In this document: one piece after another, positions 1-7,372 of the stretch | How the letters are laid out: each line of letters starts with the position of its first letter | Numbering within the stretch: the first letter of the stretch is position 1 | DNA from: Candidatus Kuenenia stuttgartensis | GTDB taxonomy: Bacteria; Planctomycetota; Planctomycetia; Planctomycetales; Planctomycetaceae | Reading direction: 5' to 3' | Length of the DNA stretch: 32,925 nucleotides | Assembly: GCA_945904015.1 (NCBI GenBank) | Contig: CAMDPK010000083.1 | Location: 1-32,925 of the forward strand | Made by a program: the position numbers and the translations under genes | The notes under the pieces: model-generated | What the model saw: only the letters and a program-made list of their open reading frames with translations | The model's database searches: none | What the model was told of the DNA's origin: nothing

Positions 1-1082
1 CGCGGCTGCTCGTGCGGTGATGGCAGCAGTCGGCGAATGCGTTCGACGAGCGAACCGCCGCTCGCCGCGACCGATGTTTGGGGCATACGACCGCGCAGTC
101 CCTCGACCGAGACCAGCATCCGGGCATAGCCAGCCACGTCGCCGCAGACCGAGATCGCCAAGTCATCGCAGCAGTGCTCGCGCTCTTGGCGAACTCGACG
201 AGACAGCCACCAAATCGCCGGATGATAAAAGAGCAGCGTTTCGACCAACGTCTGCACGACGTTGACCGCGAAGTCATGTCGCCGAATGTGAGCCAGCTCG
301 TGCGCGAGCAACGCTTCCAACTGTTCCGGAGACAATCCGATGATCGCGCTCGCCGGTAACAAGATGACCGGCTTCAGCGCTCCGACCACGCACGGGATCT
401 GAACCAGACTCGATTGAAAGAGCCTGACTGCGCGTCTCAAACCAAGCCGGTCACTCAACCGCCTCAGCATCTCTTTGAGCGAATCCGAAACCTCCAACAA
501 TCCGACTCGCTGCAACCGCCTCGCCGAGTGCCAGCCAATCAACGGCCGGACCGACAACAGCACAACTCCCACAAGCCACACCACGACGACAACTGGCAGG
601 TACGGCCTCAATCGCGATTCGGTGCGTTGCCAAAACGTCGTCTCCAGTTGGCTCGCACCGAAGCCGGTCAACGAACGAGAAGCGTCGGTGATCGACATCG
701 AACCGACACCCTCCAGCCGCGCCGTAGCCGAAGTCGAGAGACTTCGGACCTCGGCCAAATGATTCGGCTGATTGGCTTCAGCGTCGTTGTCGATTCGGTT
801 GCCGATACTGCCTTCGTTGGACGGCGCGAGAGACTCATTGACCATAGGCATCCTCGCAACCGGCGTGTCATCCCAATTCGCGACCACCCACACCAACGTC
901 GCCGGCAGCGTCGCCAGCGACAACGCGAGTGCGACGCACCCCGCCAGATGCCTCGCTGCAGCCGAGCGTCGCCGCAGACAAGCCGCTACCAGCGCCGCAG
1001 TTCCAACAATCACCGAGATCAACCACACGCTATGAATCAACATCCAACCGAGCGACTCAACCCACGCATTCGAGCTTGGCAT
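1..1082 (-). CDS. M56 family (BlaR1/MecR1-like) membrane metallopeptidase, partial, runs off left edge
   Basis: The minus frame is open from the ATG at 1082 to position 1 (360 codons, no stop in the window). The protein begins with hydrophobic segments (about residues 14-32, 42-65 and 170-190) typical of M56 sensors. It then carries the zinc-protease motif HELAH at residues 261-265 (E262 the predicted catalytic residue), followed about 37 residues later by EREHCCDD, where E302 is the likely third zinc ligand. A GGGAG ribosome binding site (1090-1094) supports the start. It lies 131 bp downstream of a BlaI-type repressor on the same strand, the classic repressor/protease pair in which the membrane protease inactivates the repressor; in planctomycetes the inducing signal is unknown. 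A palindromic REP-like unit (724-747) sits inside the reading frame in the loop before the third TM. The C-terminal region is not visible. Confidence 0.9.
   Translation of the reverse strand, partial: MPSSNAWVESLGWMLIHSVWLISVIVGTAALVAACLRRRSAAARHLAGCVALALSLATLPATLVWVVANWDDTPVARMPMVNESLAPSNEGSIGNRIDNDAEANQPNHLAEVRSLSTSATARLEGVGSMSITDASRSLTGFGASQLETTFWQRTESRLRPYLPVVVVVWLVGVVLLSVRPLIGWHSARRLQRVGLLEVSDSLKEMLRRLSDRLGLRRAVRLFQSSLVQIPCVVGALKPVILLPASAIIGLSPEQLEALLAHELAHIRRHDFAVNVVQTLVETLLFYHPAIWWLSRRVRQEREHCCDDLAISVCGDVAGYARMLVSVEGLRGRMPQTSVAASGGSLVERIRRLLPSPHEQP
724..747 (+). repeat. Single GTAG-headed REP-like hairpin inside the M56 gene
   Basis: GTAG is followed by an 8-bp perfect stem CCGAAGTC/GACTTCGG around a GAGA loop. 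No inverted partner is found nearby, so this is a single REP rather than a pair. It is read through in frame by the M56 gene on the opposite strand, in the non-conserved region between TM segments. Confidence 0.6.
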
Positions 1083-1136
1083 GTGACATCTCCCGTATTG
1101 AGCACCACCACGTTCCAGAGAGCATCGCTTCCACCC

Positions 1137-1201
1137 GTAGCCACGTTCGCCAGAACGTGGGCGAACGCACGCAACACCCACGCTCTGGCGAGCGTGGCTA
1201 C
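1137..1201. repeat. REPIN-like inverted pair between blaI-type gene and M56 gene
   Basis: Two 25-bp arms (1137-1161 and 1177-1201) are inverted copies with two differences, separated by 15 bp. Each arm starts with GTAG and is itself a hairpin (8-bp stem, GCCA loop). The two differences fall at paired positions of the hairpin (a T:A pair in one arm, C:G in the other), so both arms still fold. The pair lies in the leader between two co-oriented genes of one probable operon. Confidence 0.75.
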
Positions 1202-1213
1202 AAAACGTGACGG

Positions 1214-1624
1214 CTACGGTCCGCGACGTTTCGCTGCTCGCTTCCGCGTGTCGAGTTGTTCGATCAACTGCCGAATCTCATCGAGGTCCGCCCGCGTCGC
1301 CTCTTGCGACGAGAGCACCTGCAACACCAGCGATTTCGCGGAGCCGTCGTAGAGTTTCTGAATCACCTCGGACATCACATTCCGCCGAGTTTCCTCCTGA
1401 CCGGTCGCTGCCGTGAACGTCATCGGAAATGCGGAGTCGTCCCGTTCGACCAAACCCTTCTCGAACATGACCGCCAGCATTTTGACGGTGGTCGAGTAGT
1501 TCGTCCCCTTGTCCTCGTTCAATGCGTTATGCACCTCGCGAGCGGTCGACGGTCCGGACTCCCAGAGCTTCCGCAGTATCCGCAACTCGACCTCCGTCGG
1601 CTGCGTCGATGCAGGTCTCGCCAT
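1214..1624 (-). CDS. BlaI/MecI/CopY-family transcriptional repressor
   Basis: The 136-aa product has the usual BlaI length. An N-terminal winged-helix domain (about residues 8-75) starts with the family signature TEVELRILRKLWESGPSTAREV and contains NYSTTVKMLAVMFEKGLVER; a helical dimerisation and cleavage region follows, with a basic C-terminus. Such proteins bind operator dyads as dimers and are inactivated by a partner M56 protease, here encoded directly downstream on the same strand. The ATG at 1624 is preceded by a strong AAGGAG ribosome binding site with 8-nt spacing. Two symmetric dyads 30-67 bp upstream suggest autoregulation. Which distant genes it controls cannot be told from the window. 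Confidence 0.93.
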   Translation of the reverse strand: MARPASTQPTEVELRILRKLWESGPSTAREVHNALNEDKGTNYSTTVKMLAVMFEKGLVERDDSAFPMTFTAATGQEETRRNVMSEVIQKLYDGSAKSLVLQVLSSQEATRADLDEIRQLIEQLDTRKRAAKRRGP

Positions 1625-1653
1625 GAGTCATCTCCTTCCAGACAAACCAACAA

Positions 1654-1698
1654 GCGAATTGATTCGCCACAGAGTAGCGAAGTAATTCGCTTGTGCAA
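1654..1698 (-). promoter_or_regulatory. Probable BlaI operator (two dyads) with overlapping promoter
   Basis: Two related dyads lie just upstream of the repressor gene: GCGAA-ttga-TTCGC (1654-1667) and AGCGAA-gtaa-TTCGCT (1676-1691). Their centres are 23 bp apart, about two helical turns, as expected for two repressor dimers on one face of DNA. Read on the minus strand, a TTGCAC (1698-1693) and a TACTCT (1676-1671) separated by 16 bp resemble -35 and -10 boxes; the second dyad would cover the spacer. The dyads are seen directly. Assignment to BlaI and the promoter boxes are inference. Confidence 0.6.
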
Positions 1699-1718
1699 GC
1701 TCAAAAGGCATAGGCCGC

Positions 1719-1862
1719 ATGATCCCGGCTGCGCGGAAGCGGTTCCGCCATGTCGTCGTCGTCGATTGCGTCGCCACCACTGTTGATGATCCCGTTGAGG
1801 TGCAGGACGAACTCAACGATCTCATCAGTACCATGACGATGCCGGTTCCGAGTGCCCCGTAG
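1719..1862 (+). pseudogene. Possible C-terminal remnant of an ECF-type sigma factor
   Basis: A 47-codon frame encodes a peptide with KRFRHVVVVDC and VDDPVEVQDELNDLISTM. This resembles, from memory, the C-terminal tail of some ECF-like sigma factors (a basic helix, then a T-V-x-DP-x-EV-x-x-EL pattern ending in a hydrophobic helix). It has no helix-turn-helix and no obvious ribosome binding site. It lies just upstream of an intact ECF sigma gene on the same strand, which fits a decayed neighbour. It could also be a small unrelated ORF; similarity was judged by eye only. The rest of 1700-1930 shows nothing recognisable. Confidence 0.3.
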
Positions 1863-1930
1863 CTTCCTGGGACAAATTGGACGGTGGTGCGCTCATTTCT
1901 GTCGTGCCGCAGGCACTAACCTGATGACGA

Positions 1931-2494
1931 ATGAGCGTCCTTTCAACTTCTGAGGGAAGAGACTTTCCGTTGCAACGTTCTGATGCGGAACTCGTCGCGG
2001 CAGCTTGCCAGGGAGACCTGGCGAGCTTTGGCCAATTGTACGAGCGGCACTATCGGATGGCGGTGGGGATCGCTCGCAGCCGGTTGTCCGATGGTCATCT
2101 GTCGGAGGATGCCGCGCAAGAGGCGTTTGCCGTCGCGTGCCGCACTTTGTCTGCGTTGCAGGATGGTGACAGCTTTCCGCAGTGGTTGGGGACAATCTGT
2201 CGTCGCACGGCTTCGCGGTTGGCAAAGGGCCAGCCGATGCACGAGCCGTTGTCTGAAGATCGGGAGCCGGCCAGCGATTTCGCGTTGGCGATGTTGCGTC
2301 AGCAAGTTCACGAAGCACTGGGACAACTGGACGAGACCTCGCGCGAGATTGTCCTGCTCCATTACTTCAGCGGGCTGTCCTACGAAGACATCGCCAAAGT
2401 GGTTGATCTATCGACGCCGGCGATTCATGGTCGCCTGCAACGAGCACGACACAAGCTGGCCGAAATCCTCGACCCCACAGGAGCCAAAGGATGA
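1931..2494 (+). CDS. ECF-type RNA polymerase sigma factor
   Basis: The 187-aa product has the two-domain ECF layout. Region 2 spans about residues 18-95 (DAELVAAACQGDLASFGQLYE, then SEDAAQEAFAVACRTL). Region 4 spans about residues 128-178 (LGQLDETSREIVLLHYFSGL, then SYEDIAKVVDLSTPAIHGRL with a helix-turn-helix). There is no long C-terminal extension. Its TGA overlaps the ATG of the next gene as ATGA, so the two are translationally coupled. That arrangement is typical of a sigma factor with its own anti-sigma partner. The ribosome binding site is weak. The signal and regulon are unknown. Confidence 0.92.
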   Translation: MSVLSTSEGRDFPLQRSDAELVAAACQGDLASFGQLYERHYRMAVGIARSRLSDGHLSEDAAQEAFAVACRTLSALQDGDSFPQWLGTICRRTASRLAKGQPMHEPLSEDREPASDFALAMLRQQVHEALGQLDETSREIVLLHYFSGLSYEDIAKVVDLSTPAIHGRLQRARHKLAEILDPTGAKG

Positions 2495-3852
2495 ACACTT
2501 CACGTCAGGATCAAGATCAGGACGAGCGATTGCGGGCGGGCCTTGGTGCTGCACCCGCGCCGGATTTCGATGCCTGGTGCGAACAACACCCCGATGCACT
2601 GGATGCTCTCAGGCCGGTGGTCCCGCCAGTTCAACCCCTCTCGCTTCAAACAAACCTCAACAGGAGAACTGTGATGACAATATTCAAGTGGGCCACAGCG
2701 TCACTGCTCATCGTGGGCGGACTCATGTGGCTGGGTTCCGGCACCGGATCGCTCAGCCCAAGTGCCTTTGCCGACGCTATTCCCGGAGTCGACGACGTCC
2801 AGACGATGACGTGGACCGACACCTATTACATTCGCATGACGAGCGAGGACGGCAAGAAAACTTGGATTCAAAAAGAACGTCGGCTGCACTCCTATCGCCA
2901 TCCGGGTCAGTATCGAGAAACCATGCTGAACGAAAAGGGCGAGACCATTGGCGTTCACATTACCGACAATCGCGCGGGACGGATGCTGGCGATCAACGTC
3001 AAAGAAAAGCAGGCCGTCTTGAAGGCACCTCTTCATCAGCGCGGTGAACGTTCGCCGTTTGCCTGGGTCGGCGACGTTATCCGGGAACGAAAATTCGGCG
3101 ACGGGAACCGCGTGAAATCAGTCTCATTGCAGGGACAGAAAGAGATCGACAAGACCCAGGCCAGTGTCGTGCGGGCGATGATTCAGATCGAAGATCAGGC
3201 TGAACTTCGCCAGGACTTCTTTTTTGACGTGGCCTCCAAGCGACTCGTTGGCATCAGTAGTGGGCAGCCCGGCAGGCACTTTGATCCGGAAACTGCGGCT
3301 GATCGGGACAACCCGGCGGAAGTCCAGTGGTCCAGGATGGCACCTGTTGGCAGCCTGACTCACGAAATGGTGCTCAACCCCAAGCTCGATCCGAACGAGT
3401 TCAGTCTGGATCCACCTCCAGGCTACGCTTTCGAGAAGATCGCCAAGCCAACGGTGACCGAAGACGAGATGATCGCCTACCTGGGAGCCGCAGCTCGGTT
3501 CAACGACAACCAGTTTCCCGATTCGGCCTACAACGCGTTTGACCGTGACAAGTTCAATGCAGTCAGTGAAAAGAAAGTCGCAGATCGCACGGCCGTCGAG
3601 CGAGCGCTGATCGACATTCGCGACAAGATCATGCTGCGAGAGATCTACCGGTCCCCGGTCAAACAGTTTGAGGAAGACCAGACCGCGCCGAACAGTTTCC
3701 ACTACGTCGGCACGGGTGTGAAAGTGGGCGAGGCGGATCGGCTCGTCGGCTGGTACAAGCTTCGCAACTCAACGAAGTACCGCGCGTTCTACGGCGACCT
3801 CGCGATCAAAGATGTCACCGCAGCCCAGCTACCGCTGAACGTTGCGAAATGA
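2491..3852 (+). CDS. Single-pass membrane protein, probable anti-sigma factor with LolA-like periplasmic domain
   Basis: The 453-aa product has a soluble N-terminus (residues 1-58), one transmembrane segment (about 64-82, FKWATASLLIVGGLMWLGSG) and a large exported C-terminal part. The exported part is rich in alternating beta-type sequence, with VQTMTWTDTYYIRMTSEDGK near residue 103 and PNEFSLDPPPGYAFEKI near residue 308. Similar planctomycete proteins encoded directly after ECF sigma genes have an outer-membrane lipoprotein-sorting (LolA)-like fold. The ATGA overlap with the sigma gene supports an anti-sigma role: the short cytoplasmic part would hold the sigma factor and the exterior domain would sense. 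No zinc-binding HxxxCxxC anti-sigma motif is seen, so the role rests mainly on context. Confidence 0.7.
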   Translation: MNTSRQDQDQDERLRAGLGAAPAPDFDAWCEQHPDALDALRPVVPPVQPLSLQTNLNRRTVMTIFKWATASLLIVGGLMWLGSGTGSLSPSAFADAIPGVDDVQTMTWTDTYYIRMTSEDGKKTWIQKERRLHSYRHPGQYRETMLNEKGETIGVHITDNRAGRMLAINVKEKQAVLKAPLHQRGERSPFAWVGDVIRERKFGDGNRVKSVSLQGQKEIDKTQASVVRAMIQIEDQAELRQDFFFDVASKRLVGISSGQPGRHFDPETAADRDNPAEVQWSRMAPVGSLTHEMVLNPKLDPNEFSLDPPPGYAFEKIAKPTVTEDEMIAYLGAAARFNDNQFPDSAYNAFDRDKFNAVSEKKVADRTAVERALIDIRDKIMLREIYRSPVKQFEEDQTAPNSFHYVGTGVKVGEADRLVGWYKLRNSTKYRAFYGDLAIKDVTAAQLPLNVAK

Positions 3853-3891
3853 AGAACTGGTGGAACGGTAAAACAACAAGAGTCTCTGAAT

Positions 3892-3934
3892 GACGTCGGG
3901 TGGGGCGATGAATGCGACCCACCCGGCGTCTTTT
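3892..3934 (+). terminator. Rho-independent-like terminator after the sigma/anti-sigma operon
   Basis: A 13-bp stem with one mismatch, GACGTCGGGTGGG (3892-3904) pairing with CCCACCCGGCGTC (3918-3930), closes a 13-nt loop and is followed by TTTTGTT. It begins 40 bp after the stop of the anti-sigma gene, in the right orientation to end that operon. It might also derive from a dispersed palindromic repeat. Confidence 0.65.
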
Positions 3935-3954
3935 GTTGGGGCAACCGCTCAAAC

Positions 3955-4400
3955 GACGCGGCGCTCAACGTCGTCTCGACCGGAGATGTCGATCGACACC
4001 ACGCCGCTCCGCCACTCCACGCTCCGCACCGACGGCTTCGCCTCGGTCCGCGCCAGAGCCGATACGAGCGAAATGCTCACGCACCAGTTGCGTTCATCGG
4101 CAAGTCGCTGGTTGTGAACTTCTCGACGAGCGCCGAAGGCAACTTGAAGTTCGAGTAGGGAGTGTCGCCGTAACGTGCTCGACAACACTGGCTGGTCTTC
4201 CAAACGCCGGTCATGTTTTTGAAGAGCGTCACGCGGCATGCGGCGAATTGAGCACGACTGTCCGGTTGGGCCGGTCAACCCGACCGACTTCAACGGAAGT
4301 TGACGAATGGCCGCGTTGACTCCGAGCGATTTCGGCAGTCCAATGTGACCCGACGCATCGGTTTTTGCCGATGAGTACACTGCCCGCCTGATTTGACTCT
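3955..4400 (+). pseudogene. Frameshifted remnant of a secreted glycosidase-like protein C-terminus
   Basis: No intact gene covers this stretch, but protein-like segments appear in order in shifting frames. One frame, ending about 4080, has LRTDGFASVRA and SEMLTH. A second (4081-4155) has GKSLVVNFSTSAEGNLKFE before a stop. Back in the first frame (4247-4297) comes IEHDCPVGPVNPTDFNG, then KLTNGRV in another frame (4297-4317). As recalled, this series (LRLDGF-S-V, GK-L-NFSTSA-G, N-P-DF-GK, GRVRLRF) is the C-terminal beta-sandwich of a planctomycete glycosidase/BNR-like family. At least three frameshifts make it non-functional. The upstream catalytic part is absent, so it may have been deleted when the flanking DUF1501 genes arrived. 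The family name is from memory; the frame-hopping order is seen directly. Confidence 0.5.
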
Positions 4401-4447
4401 CCTCGCATTCCCGCCACGTTCGGTCACTTGCTCACAGAGACCGCCGA

Positions 4448-5800
4448 ATGTTTCCGTCACCGCCGACCTCACTAGACCGTCGCCAGTTCCTGTCCCGCAG
4501 CGGACTGAGCGGACTCGGTCTGCTTTGGGCAAACTCGCTTGGCCAGAGAGTCGTCGCGGCAACGAACAGCAAAGCCAAGTCGGTGATCTTGATTTTCAAT
4601 TGCGGAGCACCCAGCCACATCGACCTGTGGGATTTGAAGCCTCACGCCACCGACACCGTGCGCGGGCCGTACAAGCCGATCGCCACCAGCACTCCCGGTA
4701 TTGAGATTTCGGAACTGCTGCCGCGACTCGCGAAACACGCTCACCGGTTTTCGATCGTGCGCAGCGTGCATCACTCGCATGGCTCACACAATTCCGGCAT
4801 GTATTGGTCGATCGCCGGCCGGCCGTATCCGATGGATAGCACGCTGATCAATCCCAGCCGCAACGACATTCCCAGCTTCGGCACGCTGACCGGATGGCTG
4901 GCGCGGCGCGATGGCTACAGCGGCGCGCTGCCGCCGTATGTGATCACTCCCGCGCCGCACTGCGACAGCACGGTGTATCTCACGCCGGGACAATTGGGTG
5001 GCTGCTTGGGAGCAAGCCACGATCCCTTCGTGCTCAATGCCGATCCCAACGCCGCCAACTTCAGCGTGCCGAATCTCGGCGCTGTGGAAGGGATCACTTC
5101 GCAACGCCAAGACGACCGTCGGTTATTGCTGGATCAGATTCAGCAACGCTGCCTGCCGATCACGGCCAGCGGCTCGCAAGACCTCGACATCAACCAATCG
5201 AAAGCTCTGTCGCTGGTCGGTTCCGCCGCAGTGCGCGAGGCATTCGATCTGACACGCGAACCAGCCGAAGTTCGCGAACGATACGGCCGGCACACCTGGG
5301 GCCAATCGCATCTGTTGGCGCGGCGCTTGATCGAGTCGGGCGTTCGCTTCGTCACGACAGTCAACGGCCAGAGCATCATCTGGGACACTCACGCGGACAA
5401 CTTCGGCCGCTTGGAAAAGTCACTCGTGCCGCCGATGGAACGAGCTTTCGCGACCTTGCTGGACGATCTTTCGGAGCGCGGCCTGCTCGACTCAACGCTG
5501 GTGATCTGGATGGGGGACTTCGGCCGTACGCCGATCATCAACGCCGCCGCCGGCCGAGATCATTGGCCGCAATGCTATTCCATGATCCTGGCAGGCGGCG
5601 GTATTCGCGGCGGCCAAGTCATCGGCGAATCCGACAAGATCGGTGCCGTGCCGAAATCCCGCCCGATTGCTCCCGCAGATATTCATGCTACGGTCTTCAC
5701 CGCGCTGGGCTACGATCCCCACGGCATCACCTACCACACCACTGACGGTCGCCCCTGTTTGCTCTCAGATGGGGAGCCAATTCGAGACTTATTGAGTTAG
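4448..5800 (+). CDS. DUF1501 family protein (Tat-exported, phosphatase/sulfatase-like fold)
   Basis: The 450-aa product begins with a twin-arginine leader (RR at residues 11-12, DRRQFLSRSG, then a hydrophobic stretch and VVAA). The DUF1501 core follows: SVILIFNCGAPSHIDLWDLKP near residue 43, WDTH at 312-315, GDFGRTP at 356-362 and GRDHW at 369-373. These His/Asp-rich motifs match the metal site of the alkaline-phosphatase/sulfatase superfamily to which DUF1501 belongs. The biochemical function of the family is unknown. It is the first of four DUF1501 genes in tandem on this strand; no DUF1549/DUF1553 partner adjoins it, unlike the usual arrangement. The ribosome binding site is poor, but the start gives a complete Tat leader. 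Confidence 0.9.
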   Translation: MFPSPPTSLDRRQFLSRSGLSGLGLLWANSLGQRVVAATNSKAKSVILIFNCGAPSHIDLWDLKPHATDTVRGPYKPIATSTPGIEISELLPRLAKHAHRFSIVRSVHHSHGSHNSGMYWSIAGRPYPMDSTLINPSRNDIPSFGTLTGWLARRDGYSGALPPYVITPAPHCDSTVYLTPGQLGGCLGASHDPFVLNADPNAANFSVPNLGAVEGITSQRQDDRRLLLDQIQQRCLPITASGSQDLDINQSKALSLVGSAAVREAFDLTREPAEVRERYGRHTWGQSHLLARRLIESGVRFVTTVNGQSIIWDTHADNFGRLEKSLVPPMERAFATLLDDLSERGLLDSTLVIWMGDFGRTPIINAAAGRDHWPQCYSMILAGGGIRGGQVIGESDKIGAVPKSRPIAPADIHATVFTALGYDPHGITYHTTDGRPCLLSDGEPIRDLLS

Positions 5801-5819
5801 AATCTGTCCGAAAACAATT

Positions 5820-5880
5820 CGTAGGACGGGCACTCTTGCCCGTCAAACCGCAGGCGACGGGCAAGAGTGCCCATCCTACG
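5820..5880. repeat. REPIN-like inverted pair directly upstream of a DUF1501 start codon
   Basis: Two GTAG-headed arms (5821-5844 and 5856-5879) are inverted with one difference, an 11-bp spacer and an extra closing C:G pair. Each arm folds by itself: GACGGGCA/TGCCCGTC around CTCT. The single difference keeps a T-G wobble in the stem. The element ends 11 bp before the ATG at 5892, so the ribosome binding region abuts it. Confidence 0.8.
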
Positions 5881-5891
5881 AGAGACATGAC

Positions 5892-7346
5892 ATGCCGTTG
5901 AAAAACGAGATTGCTCACGAAAACCTCTCGCGGCGGACGGTGATTCAAGCGGGAAGCATCGGTCTCCTCGGACTGGGGATGAATCACGTCTCGGCATTGC
6001 GTGCGGCCGACGGAAAGTTGACGACGCCGAGCGGCGGCAGCGCAAAGTCCGTCATCTTTGTGTTTCTCTCCGGCGGCCTGACTCAGCATGACAGCTTCGA
6101 TCCGAAACCGGATGCTCCCACCGGGATTCGTGGCGAGTTCTCACCGATCCCCACGCGAACGCCGGGAACACAGATCTGCGAGCACCTGCCGATGCTGGCC
6201 GCTCGCAGCGACAAGTGGAGCCTGATTCGCTCGCTGACGACGCCGTACAACGAGCACTCGCAAGGGCACACGTCGATTCTCACCGGCCGCACGCCGATGC
6301 CACCCGGTTACAGCGCCGTGAAACCGCAATCGACCGACTGGCCGTCGATCGCGTCGGTCGTCGGCAACGCACTGCCGCGACGCAACAACAATCTGCCGCC
6401 AGCAATCGTGCTCCCCGAACGGCTGATTCACAACACCGGCCGAGTCCTCCCCGGTCAGTTCGGCGGACTGATGGGGAGCCACCGCGATCCGTGGTTCATC
6501 GAAGCCTCGCCGTACAACGCGAAATCCTACGGGGCGTATCCGGATTACGAATTTCACTTCGTCCGCGGCCGCGAGCGAAATCCGAAACTCACGTTTCAGT
6601 CTCCCAATCTCAGCTTGCCGCAAGGACTGAGCCGCTCGCGTCTGTCGGATCGCGACAGTCTGCGCGGGCTGCTCGATCAGCAGCGGCACGAATTGGAACA
6701 GGCCGCGTCGATCGAGTCATTTGATCGACATCGCCAAGCTGCGATCTCACTACTGACCGATACCAGCGTGCAACGCGCGTTCGATGTTCACAACGCAGAC
6801 CCACAATCGCTCGATCGTTATGGACGCAATGCCTTCGGCTGGTCGCTGCTGATGGCTCGGCAACTGGTGCAAGCGGGAGTGAATCTGATCCAAGTGAACC
6901 TCGGCAACAACGAGTCGTGGGACACACACGAAAACAATTTCCCGTTGCTGCGCGATTGCCTGCTGCCACCCACTGATCGTGGCCTCTCGGCGTTGTTGGA
7001 TGACCTTCAAACGCTGGGGCTGCTCGACGAAACGCTGATTGTGATGTGCGGCGAAATGGGTCGCACTCCGAAGATCAATGCCGGGGGCGGAGAAAGCAAA
7101 GTCGTCGGCCGCGATCATTGGGGAGCGGTCCAATCCGTCTTGATCGCCGGCGGCGGCATTCGAGGAGGTGTTGTGATCGGCACCTCCGACAAGAACGGAG
7201 CCTACCCGGCCTCCGATTCGCAGCTCCCTGAGAACCTCGCGGCCACGATCTATCACGCTTTAGGAATTCCCGACACCGCTTTCTGGAAAGATGAAGTCGA
7301 TCGGCCAAACCACATCTATCATGGCGAGCCGATCCGTTTCGCCTGA
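5892..7346 (+). CDS. DUF1501 family protein
   Basis: The 484-aa product has a Tat leader with RR at residues 14-15 (SRRTVIQAGSIGLLGLGMNH) and the core motifs FLSGGLTQHDSFDPKPDAP, WDTH at 343-346, GEMGRTP at 387-393 and RDHWG from residue 407. The phenylalanine of the usual GEFGRTP is methionine here. It is a close paralogue of the DUF1501 protein encoded at 27650-29143: long identical stretches include CEHLPMLAARS and QVNLGNNESWDTHE. The start is preceded by GAGAG next to the REPIN at 5820-5880. It lies between two other DUF1501 genes, with 26 bp to the next, suggesting co-transcription. Confidence 0.92.
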   Translation: MPLKNEIAHENLSRRTVIQAGSIGLLGLGMNHVSALRAADGKLTTPSGGSAKSVIFVFLSGGLTQHDSFDPKPDAPTGIRGEFSPIPTRTPGTQICEHLPMLAARSDKWSLIRSLTTPYNEHSQGHTSILTGRTPMPPGYSAVKPQSTDWPSIASVVGNALPRRNNNLPPAIVLPERLIHNTGRVLPGQFGGLMGSHRDPWFIEASPYNAKSYGAYPDYEFHFVRGRERNPKLTFQSPNLSLPQGLSRSRLSDRDSLRGLLDQQRHELEQAASIESFDRHRQAAISLLTDTSVQRAFDVHNADPQSLDRYGRNAFGWSLLMARQLVQAGVNLIQVNLGNNESWDTHENNFPLLRDCLLPPTDRGLSALLDDLQTLGLLDETLIVMCGEMGRTPKINAGGGESKVVGRDHWGAVQSVLIAGGGIRGGVVIGTSDKNGAYPASDSQLPENLAATIYHALGIPDTAFWKDEVDRPNHIYHGEPIRFA

Positions 7347-7372
7347 GTTCGATCATTGCACGAGAGACACGC

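Noticed and set aside
414..1352. Long plus-strand reading frame of about 310 codons
   Set aside because: It is antisense to the M56 gene, composition is Arg/Pro/Ser-rich without domains, and the minus frame shows clear M56 motifs.
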